Assembly: GCF_000255655.1 (NCBI RefSeq)
Contig: NZ_JH636434.1
Location: forward strand, 3,114,716 to 3,178,715
Reading direction: 5' to 3'
DNA from: Schlesneria paludicola DSM 18645
GTDB taxonomy: Bacteria > Planctomycetota > Planctomycetia > Planctomycetales > Planctomycetaceae
Length of the DNA stretch: 64,000 nucleotides
Positions 9,767-18,616 of this stretch are shown piece by piece (positions within the stretch are counted from its first letter, which is position 1; every line of letters begins with the position of its first letter). The position numbers and the translations under genes were made by a program. The notes under the pieces are model-generated. The model saw nothing but the letters and a program-made list of their open reading frames with translations. It was not told where the DNA came from and made no database searches.

Positions 9767-10446
9767 GTTCATCTCCTCAAAATTCCATTCAAAATTCGAA
9801 ATACACGATGCCGGCGCGCACAATCAGCGCGACGCGACAGATTTGCTCACGAAAACGCCCTCGCGAAGCGTCCCCGGAAATGGCAATTCAGAAAGCCCCG
9901 ACAACATCAACTGCCGGTCCGAGATGAACCAACAGCGTTGGGGCGACAGGCACACAACCACGCGCCACCACCCTTTACAGAAGGGCGCATGGAATTATTC
10001 AGATCAATGTTTCTGCTCGTACGGCCAGAGCGATGACCGCACGTCCCAGTTGGGGGGTCAACGACAACAGCGAAGGATCGACATACGCAAGCTCCTCGTC
10101 ATGCGTGCACGCCTCTAGTCGTCCAGTGAGCAGCACAGAGTCAATCGCGTGGCCCTCGGCCACAGCGGAATATACCACCCATTTAGTGGGTGCAATATTA
10201 TTTCGGGATTTGTTGTGCTTGTCAATCACACTTTCCCTGAATTATTGACACGCTCGGAACTTTAGTTTCACACAACAAGTCGTGATTTATTCAAGCGAGA
10301 CGCACACTCAAGCCGAAAGTGTTCTTGCGTACAGATTATGCACCAAACCTTAGGCGGACACTCTGTCGAAACCCGTCACACGCCGCCCAAGGCGTGCGCG
10401 CAGGAGACGTAGCAACCCCAAGCACAGCCCTCACAAAGTCGACACG
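9767..10446. other. 680-base intergenic region; long leader, no convincing gene
   Basis: Between the pseudopilin start and the dihydrouridine-synthase stop. It is more AT-rich than its surroundings at 10170-10290. It holds the promoter candidate at 10197-10225 and a hairpin at 10176-10192. A 76-codon minus-strand frame (9999-10229) exists, but its first codons lie inside the promoter and no family is recognisable. No tRNA-like fold or riboswitch core was seen. Confidence 0.5.
10197..10225 (-). promoter_or_regulatory. Candidate sigma-70 promoter for the DUF1559 gene
   Basis: On the minus strand TTGACA (10220-10225) is followed after exactly 17 bases by AATAAT (10197-10202). Transcription would start near 10187-10191, inside a small hairpin (CACCCA 10176-10181 and TGGGTG 10187-10192), leaving a leader of about 420 bases before the pseudopilin ATG at 9766. 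No competing gene separates them. Confidence 0.45.
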
Positions 10447-11529
10447 CTACCATCGCTCGACCGGTCCATTCGGGACCTTGATCAATGCCGTTGCAATGGT
10501 GTTTCGCCGTTCGCCGTGTCGCTCGCGTATTTCGCTGACGATCTGTTCGAATTCCGTGAAGTCATTGAAAAGCCGAAGCCGGTGTTCCAGATCTTCCGGT
10601 ATCCCCAGCTTGGCTCCGTACCACGCCGCAAACTTGCGAAACAAGATGCAACTTCGTTCCGCGTGCTGTTCTGTCATCAGTTGAAAATGGCGAGCGAGAA
10701 AGTCGACTTGCTCATCGCGCGTGGGCTCGCGCATCGGCTGACCTCGGTGGTGATCCGCCAGTTTACGAAAAATCCAGGGGTCGAGCATCGCACCGCGGCC
10801 GATCGCCACGGCCGCACAACCGGTCACGCGGCGCATCTGGAGTGCATCGGCGGGGGGTCGAACGTCTCCGTTTCCGATGACGGGAATCGATTTGACTGCT
10901 GCAACCGTCGCTGCAATCCCCTCAAGGTCAACGACGCCTTGGAACCCCTGCTGCCGGGTCCGTCCATGAATTGTGATCGCCTGGACACCGACCTCTTCGA
11001 ATCGTTTCGCGAGATACGGAGAGGAGATCGAATCGCGATCCCACCCAAGCCTCATTTTCACCGTGACAGGCAACGATACGGCGGCAACGACCTGTTCGAC
11101 CATTCGGCAGGCATTGTCCGCATCGCACAGCAGTCGCGCACCGCCGCCCTGCCCGTTGACCTTCGCCATGGGACACCCCATGTTGATATCGATTCCCGCA
11201 TAGCGGTGCGATTCCAACCAGCGGGCCGCCCCCACTAATTGTTCAACCCCTCCACCGAAGATCTGGACAGTCAAGGGGTTATCATCGAGATGAGTTGCGA
11301 CAAGCTCCAGCGAATGGCGATGTTCTCCACAAAGCTGCGTGGCATGAACCAGATCCGTCGTCGCCAGCCCCAATCCACCGACTTCACGCAGCGCTCGACG
11401 AAACGCAAGGTGGGTGTACCCCGCCAATGGAGCCAGAAAGTAGCGCGAAGGAAGTTCGCGGTGACCGATGAGAAGCCCTGCCGATTCGACAATTTCGGGC
11501 AATGGCGGGGCTGTCGACGAAGCAGACAT
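10447..11529 (-). CDS. dusB: tRNA-dihydrouridine synthase (DusB-like)
   Basis: 360 residues from the preferred ATG at 11529 (the frame stays open upstream to 11607, inside the kinase gene). FMN-dependent TIM barrel: APLAGYTHLAFR near the N-terminus, NMGCPMAKVNGQGGGARLL with the catalytic Cys 119, VKMRLGW, ITIHGRTRQQGF, VIGNGDV and AIGRGAMLDPWIF. These match Dus enzymes that reduce uridines in tRNA D-loops. The start lies 25 bases after the histidine kinase stop on the same strand, so it may be co-transcribed with the two-component system, though a functional link is not expected. Confidence 0.9.
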   Translation of the reverse strand: MSASSTAPPLPEIVESAGLLIGHRELPSRYFLAPLAGYTHLAFRRALREVGGLGLATTDLVHATQLCGEHRHSLELVATHLDDNPLTVQIFGGGVEQLVGAARWLESHRYAGIDINMGCPMAKVNGQGGGARLLCDADNACRMVEQVVAAVSLPVTVKMRLGWDRDSISSPYLAKRFEEVGVQAITIHGRTRQQGFQGVVDLEGIAATVAAVKSIPVIGNGDVRPPADALQMRRVTGCAAVAIGRGAMLDPWIFRKLADHHRGQPMREPTRDEQVDFLARHFQLMTEQHAERSCILFRKFAAWYGAKLGIPEDLEHRLRLFNDFTEFEQIVSEIRERHGERRNTIATALIKVPNGPVERW

Positions 11530-11554
11530 AGTCGATAGGCTTGTTTTCAAAGAG

Positions 11555-13030
11555 TTACGTGCCTGAGGACAGAGGAAGCGACATGGAGAACGTCGAACCC
11601 TTGCCAAGTTCGCTCACCACGCTGATCGATCCACTATGAGCATGCACGATGGACTGGCAGATACTCAACCCCAATCCATTGCCGCGTTTTTCCCCGAAAC
11701 GCTGGCGGGCCTTTTCGACCTGGTAGAAGCGATCAAATACCCGACTGACGGATTCGGCAGGGATCCCCAACCCTGTATCACAGACGGTTAACAGGCCAAA
11801 CCCGGGCTTATTGTCACGCCCAAGTGTCACTGTCACAACGCCCCCTTTAACAGAAAACTTAACGGCATTATCTACGAGGTTCGTGAGCACCTGACGTAAC
11901 TGTCTCGGAACGCCTGTCACGACGAGATCTTCGAGCAGATCAAACTTCAGATCGACCCCGCGTTCTTCGGCGACGGGCTCAAACATCTCCACCGTACGTG
12001 CGACGACTTCCGACAGCCTCACCGGTTCCATCGGCATGTCCGACGCGGTCGACTCGGTCTCGGCCAGTTGCAGCAACTGGTTCACCAACTGTCCCAGATA
12101 ATGCACTTCGTCGTTAATCTGGAACAGCAAATCTTCGTACTCTTCGACGGAACGTGGCTTTTCGACGGTGACCTCCACCAGGCTCTGAATCGCAGCGAGT
12201 GGCGATCGCAGGTCGTGCGCCGCATTGGCCACAAAGTCACGATTTTTCTGCAGATGATCGGCAATCTCGTCCAGAAACTCGTTGATCTTGGAGGCGAGCT
12301 GATCGAGTTCATCACCAACTCCGCGCAGCTCAAGGCGCTCTTCGAGATGGCTGGGACGTAGTCGTTCGGTCGTTTGAATCAACCGCTGAAGTGGCTCGAC
12401 GGCGCGTTCGGCCAGCAGCAGTCCGCCGACAGGCGCCAGCAACAGAATCGCCAGCCCGACCGGCGCGAGAACGCGCGTCAGTCGACCGACATCTTCATCG
12501 ACAAATGCCACCAGGGTTCCCACTCGGATGCGATAGTTGGGAATACCGGGGCTATCAATTTCACGCTCGACCGAGCGATGCGTCTCTGAAACTAGAACAT
12601 TGCGACCGTTGGTTTTCTTCGCCAGCTTCGAGAGGGGTTGATCGGGAGCAAGCTCGCTCTTCCACAGCGTGGTGACGCCATCTTCGTCGAGCCAGCGGAT
12701 GTGCCATCCATGTACGAGATGCGCTTGGTCCTTGCGTCTGAGAAATGCCTCGACCTGATCGCGATCGGGGTACAGCTTTTCGACCGTCAAGAGAATTTCC
12801 TGGACCTCATCATCCAAGACCGTGTCGATCTCAATCAGAAGATAGTGCCTGAGACCTTCACGAACGACGATCAGGGCGATGATCACCGTGAGGAGTACGA
12901 CAAGCGTATTCCACACGGTTAGGCGAAATCGCAGTGACCGGCTGAAATCAACAAAACGCCGCCAGGACAAAGCCGCGGAATCAAATCCGCTGGCGAACCT
13001 GGACCGCGCGATTGGACTAGTTTCCTTCAT
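11555..13030 (-). CDS. Membrane sensor histidine kinase
   Basis: 491 residues from ATG 13030 (a GTG four codons upstream at 13042 is possible). Two membrane helices (about residues 41-58 and 188-208) enclose a periplasmic sensor of about 125 residues with no recognised fold. HAMP follows, then HisKA with H272 in AAHDLRSPLA, and an HATPase_c domain with the N box (LVDNAVKFS) and G boxes (DTGLGIP, GNGLGLSI). The layout resembles CusS/QseC-type kinases. It is paired with the response regulator just upstream; both are divergent from the dabA operon, so control of that operon is a natural hypothesis. The signal sensed is unknown. Confidence 0.9.
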   Translation of the reverse strand: MKETSPIARSRFASGFDSAALSWRRFVDFSRSLRFRLTVWNTLVVLLTVIIALIVVREGLRHYLLIEIDTVLDDEVQEILLTVEKLYPDRDQVEAFLRRKDQAHLVHGWHIRWLDEDGVTTLWKSELAPDQPLSKLAKKTNGRNVLVSETHRSVEREIDSPGIPNYRIRVGTLVAFVDEDVGRLTRVLAPVGLAILLLAPVGGLLLAERAVEPLQRLIQTTERLRPSHLEERLELRGVGDELDQLASKINEFLDEIADHLQKNRDFVANAAHDLRSPLAAIQSLVEVTVEKPRSVEEYEDLLFQINDEVHYLGQLVNQLLQLAETESTASDMPMEPVRLSEVVARTVEMFEPVAEERGVDLKFDLLEDLVVTGVPRQLRQVLTNLVDNAVKFSVKGGVVTVTLGRDNKPGFGLLTVCDTGLGIPAESVSRVFDRFYQVEKARQRFGEKRGNGLGLSICQSIVHAHSGSISVVSELGKGSTFSMSLPLSSGT

Positions 13031-13095
13031 GAGAACTCTCACCCGATCCCGTTGTTTTCAACACCGAATCGAGGAGAGGATAACGAATCGTCGGC

Positions 13096-13126
13096 GGTGC
13101 AGCGAATGAGCGACCTTCGCTGCACC
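13096..13126 (-). other. Perfect 11-bp hairpin between response regulator and kinase genes
   Basis: GGTGCAGCGAA (13096-13106) and TTCGCTGCACC (13116-13126) are exact complements around a 9-base loop. The hairpin sits in the ~120-base gap between the regulator stop and the kinase start. No T run follows on the minus strand. It could be an attenuator or RNA-stabilising element that lowers kinase relative to regulator expression. Confidence 0.5.
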
Positions 13127-13153
13127 TGGCAGTTCGATTAAGCCTGAGGCGGT

Positions 13154-13855
13154 TCAACTGGAAACCTTCTCGACCGGCACGACATCTTCCGCGGCAATCG
13201 AATACCCGCGACCGCGAATCGTCTTGATGATCGATTCCGAACGTCCCTGGTCGAGCTTTCCTCGCAAGCGATTGACGTGAACCTCAATGACATTCGTCGT
13301 TCCGTCCCAGTTGAACCCCCAAACATGTTCACACAGCATTTTTCGCGTGACAACTTGCCCCGCGAATCGCATCAGCAGCTCGAGCAAACTGAATTCAATG
13401 GGTGTCAGGTCGACGTCTTTCCCGTCGCGAGATACACGCCGCGTCGAAAGGTCCAGTGTCAGGTCGGTGACGGCCAGGACAGGAGTCGGCCGAACGCTTG
13501 TCCTTCGGACAACCGCATTCAATCGGGCCAGCAGTTCCGCAAACTCGAACGGCTTGGGGATATAGTCATCCGCGCCGGAATTTAACCCCGTCACCCTGTC
13601 CTGAACAGACCCCATCGCCGTGAGCAAGACAACGGGGGTCATGACCCCCCCATTTCGAATCTCTCGCAATAGCTCCAGACCGCTCTTTTTGGGCAACATC
13701 TGATCGAGCACAATCGCGTCGGCTTGTTGCGATTGCGCCGCCGCGGCGCCCGATTCACCGTCTTGCATCCAGTCACATTGATAACCAGCTTCGGTGAAAC
13801 CTTTGACAAGCGCTTTCCCGATTGCCGGGTCGTCTTCGATGACCAAAACTCGCAT
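13154..13855 (-). CDS. OmpR/PhoB-family response regulator
   Basis: 233 residues. The receiver domain (1-118) has acidic E7-D8-D9, the phosphoacceptor D51 (in VLDQMLPKKSG) and the conserved Lys in IPKPFEF. A winged-helix DNA-binding domain follows (about 130-225): TRRVSRDGKDVDLTP, FSLLELLMRF, VIEVHVNRLRGKLDQ and IRGRGYSI. It should bind DNA as a dimer when phosphorylated by the adjacent kinase. It is transcribed away from dabA across a ~200-base shared upstream region. Confidence 0.92.
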   Translation of the reverse strand: MRVLVIEDDPAIGKALVKGFTEAGYQCDWMQDGESGAAAAQSQQADAIVLDQMLPKKSGLELLREIRNGGVMTPVVLLTAMGSVQDRVTGLNSGADDYIPKPFEFAELLARLNAVVRRTSVRPTPVLAVTDLTLDLSTRRVSRDGKDVDLTPIEFSLLELLMRFAGQVVTRKMLCEHVWGFNWDGTTNVIEVHVNRLRGKLDQGRSESIIKTIRGRGYSIAAEDVVPVEKVSS

Positions 13856-14062
13856 TTCTTGACACTCCTGTATGCACGCATTTGCGCAAGGGGCCTATTC
13901 CATCTCTAAGACGAATCTGAGCAGAATTGTTGACTGTCGAATACAGTGAGAGTGACACCTGTCGGGGATGTAAGTGTATCCATCCTTCTCGCCGATTTCT
14001 TGCCCTCATATATTAATTATGACGCATTCTTTAGAAATGGGACGAAGGGTAAAGCAGTTCAC
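13856..14062. promoter_or_regulatory. Shared upstream region of the two-component system and dabA
   Basis: About 207 bases separate the divergent start codons of the response regulator and dabA, so both promoters should lie here. The area near 14008-14035 is AT-rich (TATATTAATTAT). A near-palindromic stretch, TGCACGCATTTGCGCA, lies at about 13873-13888. I could not find a clear -35/-10 pair on either strand. Confidence 0.35.
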
Positions 14063-17000
14063 GTGCAAGATTCCATCCCCCAGACAGACCCACTATCACC
14101 CGGCACTGCCCACTCAGACTTCACGGCCGAACTCAAACGCCTGATCGAACATGCGGGAGCGTTACTTCCCTCGCAAGGCCCCATCACGGCATTCGTGTTC
14201 TTGAACACGCTGCAGGCGATGGAGGATCTGCCCTTCGATGAAGGCGTCCAAAAAGGGGCGAGACTGTTCGGCTGCCAGCCCTATCTGACCGAAGACAACT
14301 ATCGCGATAAGCTGGCACAAGATCGAATCCACCTGGACGATCTGGCGTTGGCGCTTCGCCGCGATTTGAAAGAGCAGGCCGATGTCGTCGTGAGCACGGT
14401 CGTGACACGTCACCAGTTGCGTCTGGCAATGCTCAAACACCCCCTGCGAACCGGCCCCACCGAGGAACTTCAGTGGTTCGTCGCCGAAACCGACGCACTC
14501 ACCAAACTGCGGCCCGACACACCGTCGTCGGTTCGAGATCATTTTCTCATCGACACCAAACACTGGGTGATGCGAGATCTACGCACCAAGCTGAATCATG
14601 CACCGCGACAGCCACAGTCCCCCAGCGAACATCCGTTGTCGATCATCGAATTGATCGATCGGTTCGGCAAGTCGTCGATCGAACGATGGACACCCGCCAC
14701 GTGGGAAGCCTTCTCGCTGCAAGCGCTCTGGCGAATCTGCCGGAACGGAATCTTCGGCGTGGCCCCCTCGGCCGAACAGGTACTCATGCCCGCGCGACAT
14801 CGTGACCTGATCATACGCGCCACCGAATTCGACACGGACAGCCTGGTCCACCCCGTGCTGATTCGATTCTGTGCCTCGTTCGCCGATCAAGGATTTGCGA
14901 ACTGGTCGCTGCCCAATCGAGACGGAGGAATTTTCAAATCGTTCCTGACGCTGTATTCCCAGCCCAGCGGCCCTCCCGACGAGTGGATGGCGCAGCTGCC
15001 TGGAGAACTCACACGCATTCAAAATGCCAACATGACACCGATCGAATCGGTCATGGAGTCGCTCGATCTGCTGGGGGTTTCGCACCATGAGTGGAATGAT
15101 TTCATCACCGCCAGCCTGCTTGCCTTGCGAGGTTGGGCTGGTCTGATCTGGCAGTTGGAAGTTCGTCCTGATCGGCAGGCCCTGTCAGCCAATCCCGGCA
15201 GCCTGATCGAATTTCTGGCCATCCGCCTGATCCTGGAACGAATGGCCCTGAAGTATTCGGCCAGCCAGCTACTGAAATTCGACGGTCCTTTGGCTGAGTT
15301 GCGGCAAGTTGCAACCTCGTTCTTGCCGACCGTCACACACACCAGCGTCGAGCAGCGAGCATTCCAAATTTTCCAGTTGGCGCAGGTCCTGGGCTGGTCG
15401 CCAGCGACATTAAGCAGGTTGCAGGCCCACGACTGGACGGATTTGATTCACGAGATTGAATCTTTCACTTGCATGGAGCGCCGCCGGATCTTCCATCAGG
15501 CGTTCGAGCGACACCTGCGGGCGCAAACACTCGACGCACTATCAGTACACTGTCAGTCACCGTCGCAGCGAATTGAATCGCCGAGATTTCAGTCGGTCTA
15601 TTGCATCGACTCGCGCGAGGAATCATTCCGACGCCACCTGGAAGAGGTCTGCCCCCAGGCGGAAACATTCGGCGCTGCGGGATTTTTTAGCGTGCCGATG
15701 TATTACAAGGGCGTGGCCGATGCACACTATGCCGCACTCTGCCCCATCGTCATCATGCCTCAACACTGGATTACGGAAGAAGTCGACGCGACTTTAGAAG
15801 CCTTGCACCTTCGCCGTGCCAAGACGCGGCGCGTCCTTGGTGCCGCGTCTCACAGCGTCCATGTCCGCAGCCGCAGCATTGCCGCAGGGGCATTGTTGAC
15901 GACGAGTTTTGGTGTCCTTGCCTCGATTCCGTTGGTTGCCCGAGTGCTCTTCCCGCGTCTGACATCAAGAATCCGGCGACGCGCCAGTGCCTTTGTGCAG
16001 CCGCCCCAAATCACACGATTGAGACTGGAACGAAAATCACCAAACCCCGGTCCCACGGGTGACGGAATCGGCTTCACCGTCGACGAAATGGCGACGATGG
16101 GCGAGCGATTGCTGCAAGACATCGGCCTGACCAGCAATTTTGCGAGGTTGGTTTTCTTCTTTGGACATGGCTCGTTTTGCTTGAACAATCCGCACAAGTC
16201 CTGCTACGACTGCGGTGCCTGTTCGGGCAGTGCCGGCGCGCCGAATGCGCGGGCCTTGGCGGCGATCTTGAATGATCCACGCGTGCGTGAGATCGTCAAA
16301 AGCCATGGATTGGTGATCCCCGACGAGACTCATTTTCTCGGGGGATTGCACAATACCTGCAATGATTCATTGACGTTCTACGACATTGATCGCCTGCCCG
16401 AATCACACAAGGCCGATTTCGAATTCGCGAAAGTGCAATTGGAAAACACCTGCGAACGAAATGCGCACGAACGTTGTCGGCGGTTTCAATCGGCCCCCCT
16501 GGATTTGTCGTTCGCGGGCGCACGTCGGCATGTCGAAGGACGATCCGAGGACTTGGCGCAAACGCGGCCCGAGTTCGGAAACGCTTCGAATGCAATCTGT
16601 TTCGTCGGCCGACGCGGCCGCACGCGCGGTCTGTACCTCGACCGACGCTGCTTCATGCACTCGTATGACCCCGCCGCTGATGACGAGCAGTGCACGATCC
16701 TGGGGCGGATTCTCGGTGCCGTCGTTCCGGTCTGTTCGGGCATTAACCTTCAGTATTTTTTCTCGTACATCGATTCACCCGGCTGGGGCTGCGGGACCAA
16801 GCTGCCCCACAACGTGACGTCGCTGATGGGTGTGATGGACGGTGCACAAAGCGACTTGCGCCCCGGGCTGCCTTGGCAAGGCGTGGAAATCCACGAACCA
16901 GTCCGGTTGCTAATGGTGATAGAAACGACTCCCAACGGCATTCGCCAAATCATGGCCCGTAGCGAGACCGTGCGCAATATCATTCACAATGGTTGGGTGC

Positions 17001-17164
17001 AACTTGCCCTGATTGACGCCAATTCGAGTAAGATTCTTGTCTACCGCGATGATGAATTTCATGTCTTCGACCCCAGCGTGACCGATTTACCCAAAGCAAA
17101 TTCGTCACTCGACTGGTATCGTGGCTGGCGCGAACATCTGGGATTTGCACAGATCGAGGCCTGA
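14063..17164 (+). CDS. dabA: DabA-like inorganic carbon transporter subunit (DUF2309/UPF0753)
   Basis: 1033 residues from the preferred GTG at 14063; the frame extends to 13946, but the extra 39 residues look unlike coding sequence. DabA is a cytoplasmic, beta-carbonic-anhydrase-like zinc protein that, with the membrane protein DabB, traps CO2 as bicarbonate using the proton gradient. The expected active-site residues are present: C514 and D516 in YCIDSREE, H702 in FGHGSF, and C717 in YDCGAC. The 15-residue H-to-C spacing equals that of characterised DabA (H524/C539). The N-terminal half is longer than in short DabA proteins. It is followed after 45 bases by two NuoL-like genes and is divergent from a two-component system. 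Confidence 0.9.
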   Translation: MQDSIPQTDPLSPGTAHSDFTAELKRLIEHAGALLPSQGPITAFVFLNTLQAMEDLPFDEGVQKGARLFGCQPYLTEDNYRDKLAQDRIHLDDLALALRRDLKEQADVVVSTVVTRHQLRLAMLKHPLRTGPTEELQWFVAETDALTKLRPDTPSSVRDHFLIDTKHWVMRDLRTKLNHAPRQPQSPSEHPLSIIELIDRFGKSSIERWTPATWEAFSLQALWRICRNGIFGVAPSAEQVLMPARHRDLIIRATEFDTDSLVHPVLIRFCASFADQGFANWSLPNRDGGIFKSFLTLYSQPSGPPDEWMAQLPGELTRIQNANMTPIESVMESLDLLGVSHHEWNDFITASLLALRGWAGLIWQLEVRPDRQALSANPGSLIEFLAIRLILERMALKYSASQLLKFDGPLAELRQVATSFLPTVTHTSVEQRAFQIFQLAQVLGWSPATLSRLQAHDWTDLIHEIESFTCMERRRIFHQAFERHLRAQTLDALSVHCQSPSQRIESPRFQSVYCIDSREESFRRHLEEVCPQAETFGAAGFFSVPMYYKGVADAHYAALCPIVIMPQHWITEEVDATLEALHLRRAKTRRVLGAASHSVHVRSRSIAAGALLTTSFGVLASIPLVARVLFPRLTSRIRRRASAFVQPPQITRLRLERKSPNPGPTGDGIGFTVDEMATMGERLLQDIGLTSNFARLVFFFGHGSFCLNNPHKSCYDCGACSGSAGAPNARALAAILNDPRVREIVKSHGLVIPDETHFLGGLHNTCNDSLTFYDIDRLPESHKADFEFAKVQLENTCERNAHERCRRFQSAPLDLSFAGARRHVEGRSEDLAQTRPEFGNASNAICFVGRRGRTRGLYLDRRCFMHSYDPAADDEQCTILGRILGAVVPVCSGINLQYFFSYIDSPGWGCGTKLPHNVTSLMGVMDGAQSDLRPGLPWQGVEIHEPVRLLMVIETTPNGIRQIMARSETVRNIIHNGWVQLALIDANSSKILVYRDDEFHVFDPSVTDLPKANSSLDWYRGWREHLGFAQIEA

Positions 17165-17209
17165 TCGAGGCCGGCCACGGATGAAATAATCGGAGAAGAA
17201 TCCAAAACC

Positions 17210-18616
17210 ATGTCCATGTTTGATCGCGAGCTTGCTTTCAAAGCACTCGGGTTGCTTGTCGTGGGTGCCCCCGTTGCGATGTTCGCGATACTTGGGTTGG
17301 CATCGTTGCTGCGAGAACGCCCACTGTCCGAGCGGACGATTGCACGCTGCGTGCAATCGGGCATTCTGACAGGGCTCGTTGCGGCCGTCGCGATGCTAAC
17401 TATGATGCTCGTTTACGACGACACGCAGGTGCCGATTGCGTTTGGCAGCTGGGTCCACGTCAGTGATCATGTGCACGCGCACTATCACTTCGTCTTCAAA
17501 TTTGAATTCGATCGTCTGTCCGTTCCCTTTGTGATTCTCACGTTTGTGCTCTGTGGCACGGTCGGCGCATTCGCCAATCGGTACCTGCACCGCGAACCCG
17601 GTTTTAATCGCTTTTTCGTGCTGCTGTCGCTCTTCGTCGTCGGGATGGTCACCACGTCGCTGGCCGGAACGATCGAAACGCTCTTCAGCGGTTGGGAACT
17701 GATTGGATTGTCGTCTGCATTGCTGGTCGCGTACTTTCACGAACGTCCGGCCCCGGCTTCGAACGGACTGCACGTCTGGATTGTGTATCGCATTTCGGAT
17801 GCGGCGTTGCTCTTAGCATCCGTCGCGCTGCACCACATGAAGGGGGAAGGGGATTTCGATCAATTCTTGATTGGCGAATGGCCTTTTGGCACTACCGTAC
17901 TGACGTCGGGTCAGGCGTTTTTCGTTGGTCTGCTGTTGCTGGTCGCCGCGATGGGAAAATCGGCGATGGTCCCTTTCTCAGGCTGGCTACCCCGCGCCAT
18001 GGAAGGCCCCACGCCATCCAGTGCCGTGTTCTATGGCGCCCTGTCCGTTCACTTGGGCGCCTTTCTCTTGCTGCGTTTCAGCCCCATTCTGCACCAGTCT
18101 GTTCCACTGCAGGTCATTGTCGTTCTGGTGGGCTTGACGACCGCGATCTTCGCCAAGTTCGCAGGGGAAGTTCAGACGGATATCAAAAGCGCACTCACGT
18201 TCGCCTCGATGACGCAAGTCGGATTGATCTTCGTCGAAATTGGTTTGGGATTTCAGTACCTGGCGTTGATTCACATCCTCGGTCACGGTTGTCTACGAAC
18301 ACTGCAGTTCCTGCGTGCCCCGACCATTCTGCACGACTACCGCATCATGGAAGACGCGATCGGCGAACGATTGCCGCAGTTTTCCGGTGCCTGGCTCAGT
18401 CGCATCAGCGAACAGCAGCGCACCTGGTTTTATCGTCTGGCCCTGGAGCGCGGGTACCTCGACGCGTTTCTCAAAGTGAAGCTCGTACGGCCATTCCTCG
18501 ATGTCTTGCGGCACTGTGATGCACTCGAACGCCGCTGGACACAGAAGTTGTCCGGAACAAAGACGGTGGAACCAATTCCTTCAGAGACGCCCGCCACGCT
18601 GGAGGAATTACTATGA
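17210..18616 (+). CDS. dabB: DabB-like proton channel subunit (NuoL/Mrp antiporter family)
   Basis: 468 residues, mostly membrane helices. It keeps the charged residues of the antiporter-like Complex I subunits: E163 in GWELIGLSSALL, K250 in AAMGKSAMVPFSGWLP followed by the GPTPSSAV loop, and K326 in TDIKSALTFASMTQVG. In DAB systems this family binds DabA and conducts protons. The C-terminal ~70 residues after the last helix are charged and soluble. It starts 45 bases after dabA, and its stop overlaps the next gene by 4 bases (ATGA), implying translational coupling. No nuo genes are nearby, so it is not part of a Complex I operon. Confidence 0.88.
   Translation: MSMFDRELAFKALGLLVVGAPVAMFAILGLASLLRERPLSERTIARCVQSGILTGLVAAVAMLTMMLVYDDTQVPIAFGSWVHVSDHVHAHYHFVFKFEFDRLSVPFVILTFVLCGTVGAFANRYLHREPGFNRFFVLLSLFVVGMVTTSLAGTIETLFSGWELIGLSSALLVAYFHERPAPASNGLHVWIVYRISDAALLLASVALHHMKGEGDFDQFLIGEWPFGTTVLTSGQAFFVGLLLLVAAMGKSAMVPFSGWLPRAMEGPTPSSAVFYGALSVHLGAFLLLRFSPILHQSVPLQVIVVLVGLTTAIFAKFAGEVQTDIKSALTFASMTQVGLIFVEIGLGFQYLALIHILGHGCLRTLQFLRAPTILHDYRIMEDAIGERLPQFSGAWLSRISEQQRTWFYRLALERGYLDAFLKVKLVRPFLDVLRHCDALERRWTQKLSGTKTVEPIPSETPATLEELL

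Noticed and set aside
10176-10192. Hairpin CACCCA/TGGGTG considered as a terminator
   Set aside because: The stem is only 6 bp and no T run follows; it fits better as the 5' end of the pseudopilin leader.
9999-10229. 76-codon minus-strand frame in the pseudopilin leader
   Set aside because: Its start falls inside the best promoter candidate and no family is recognisable; kept only as a possibility to test.
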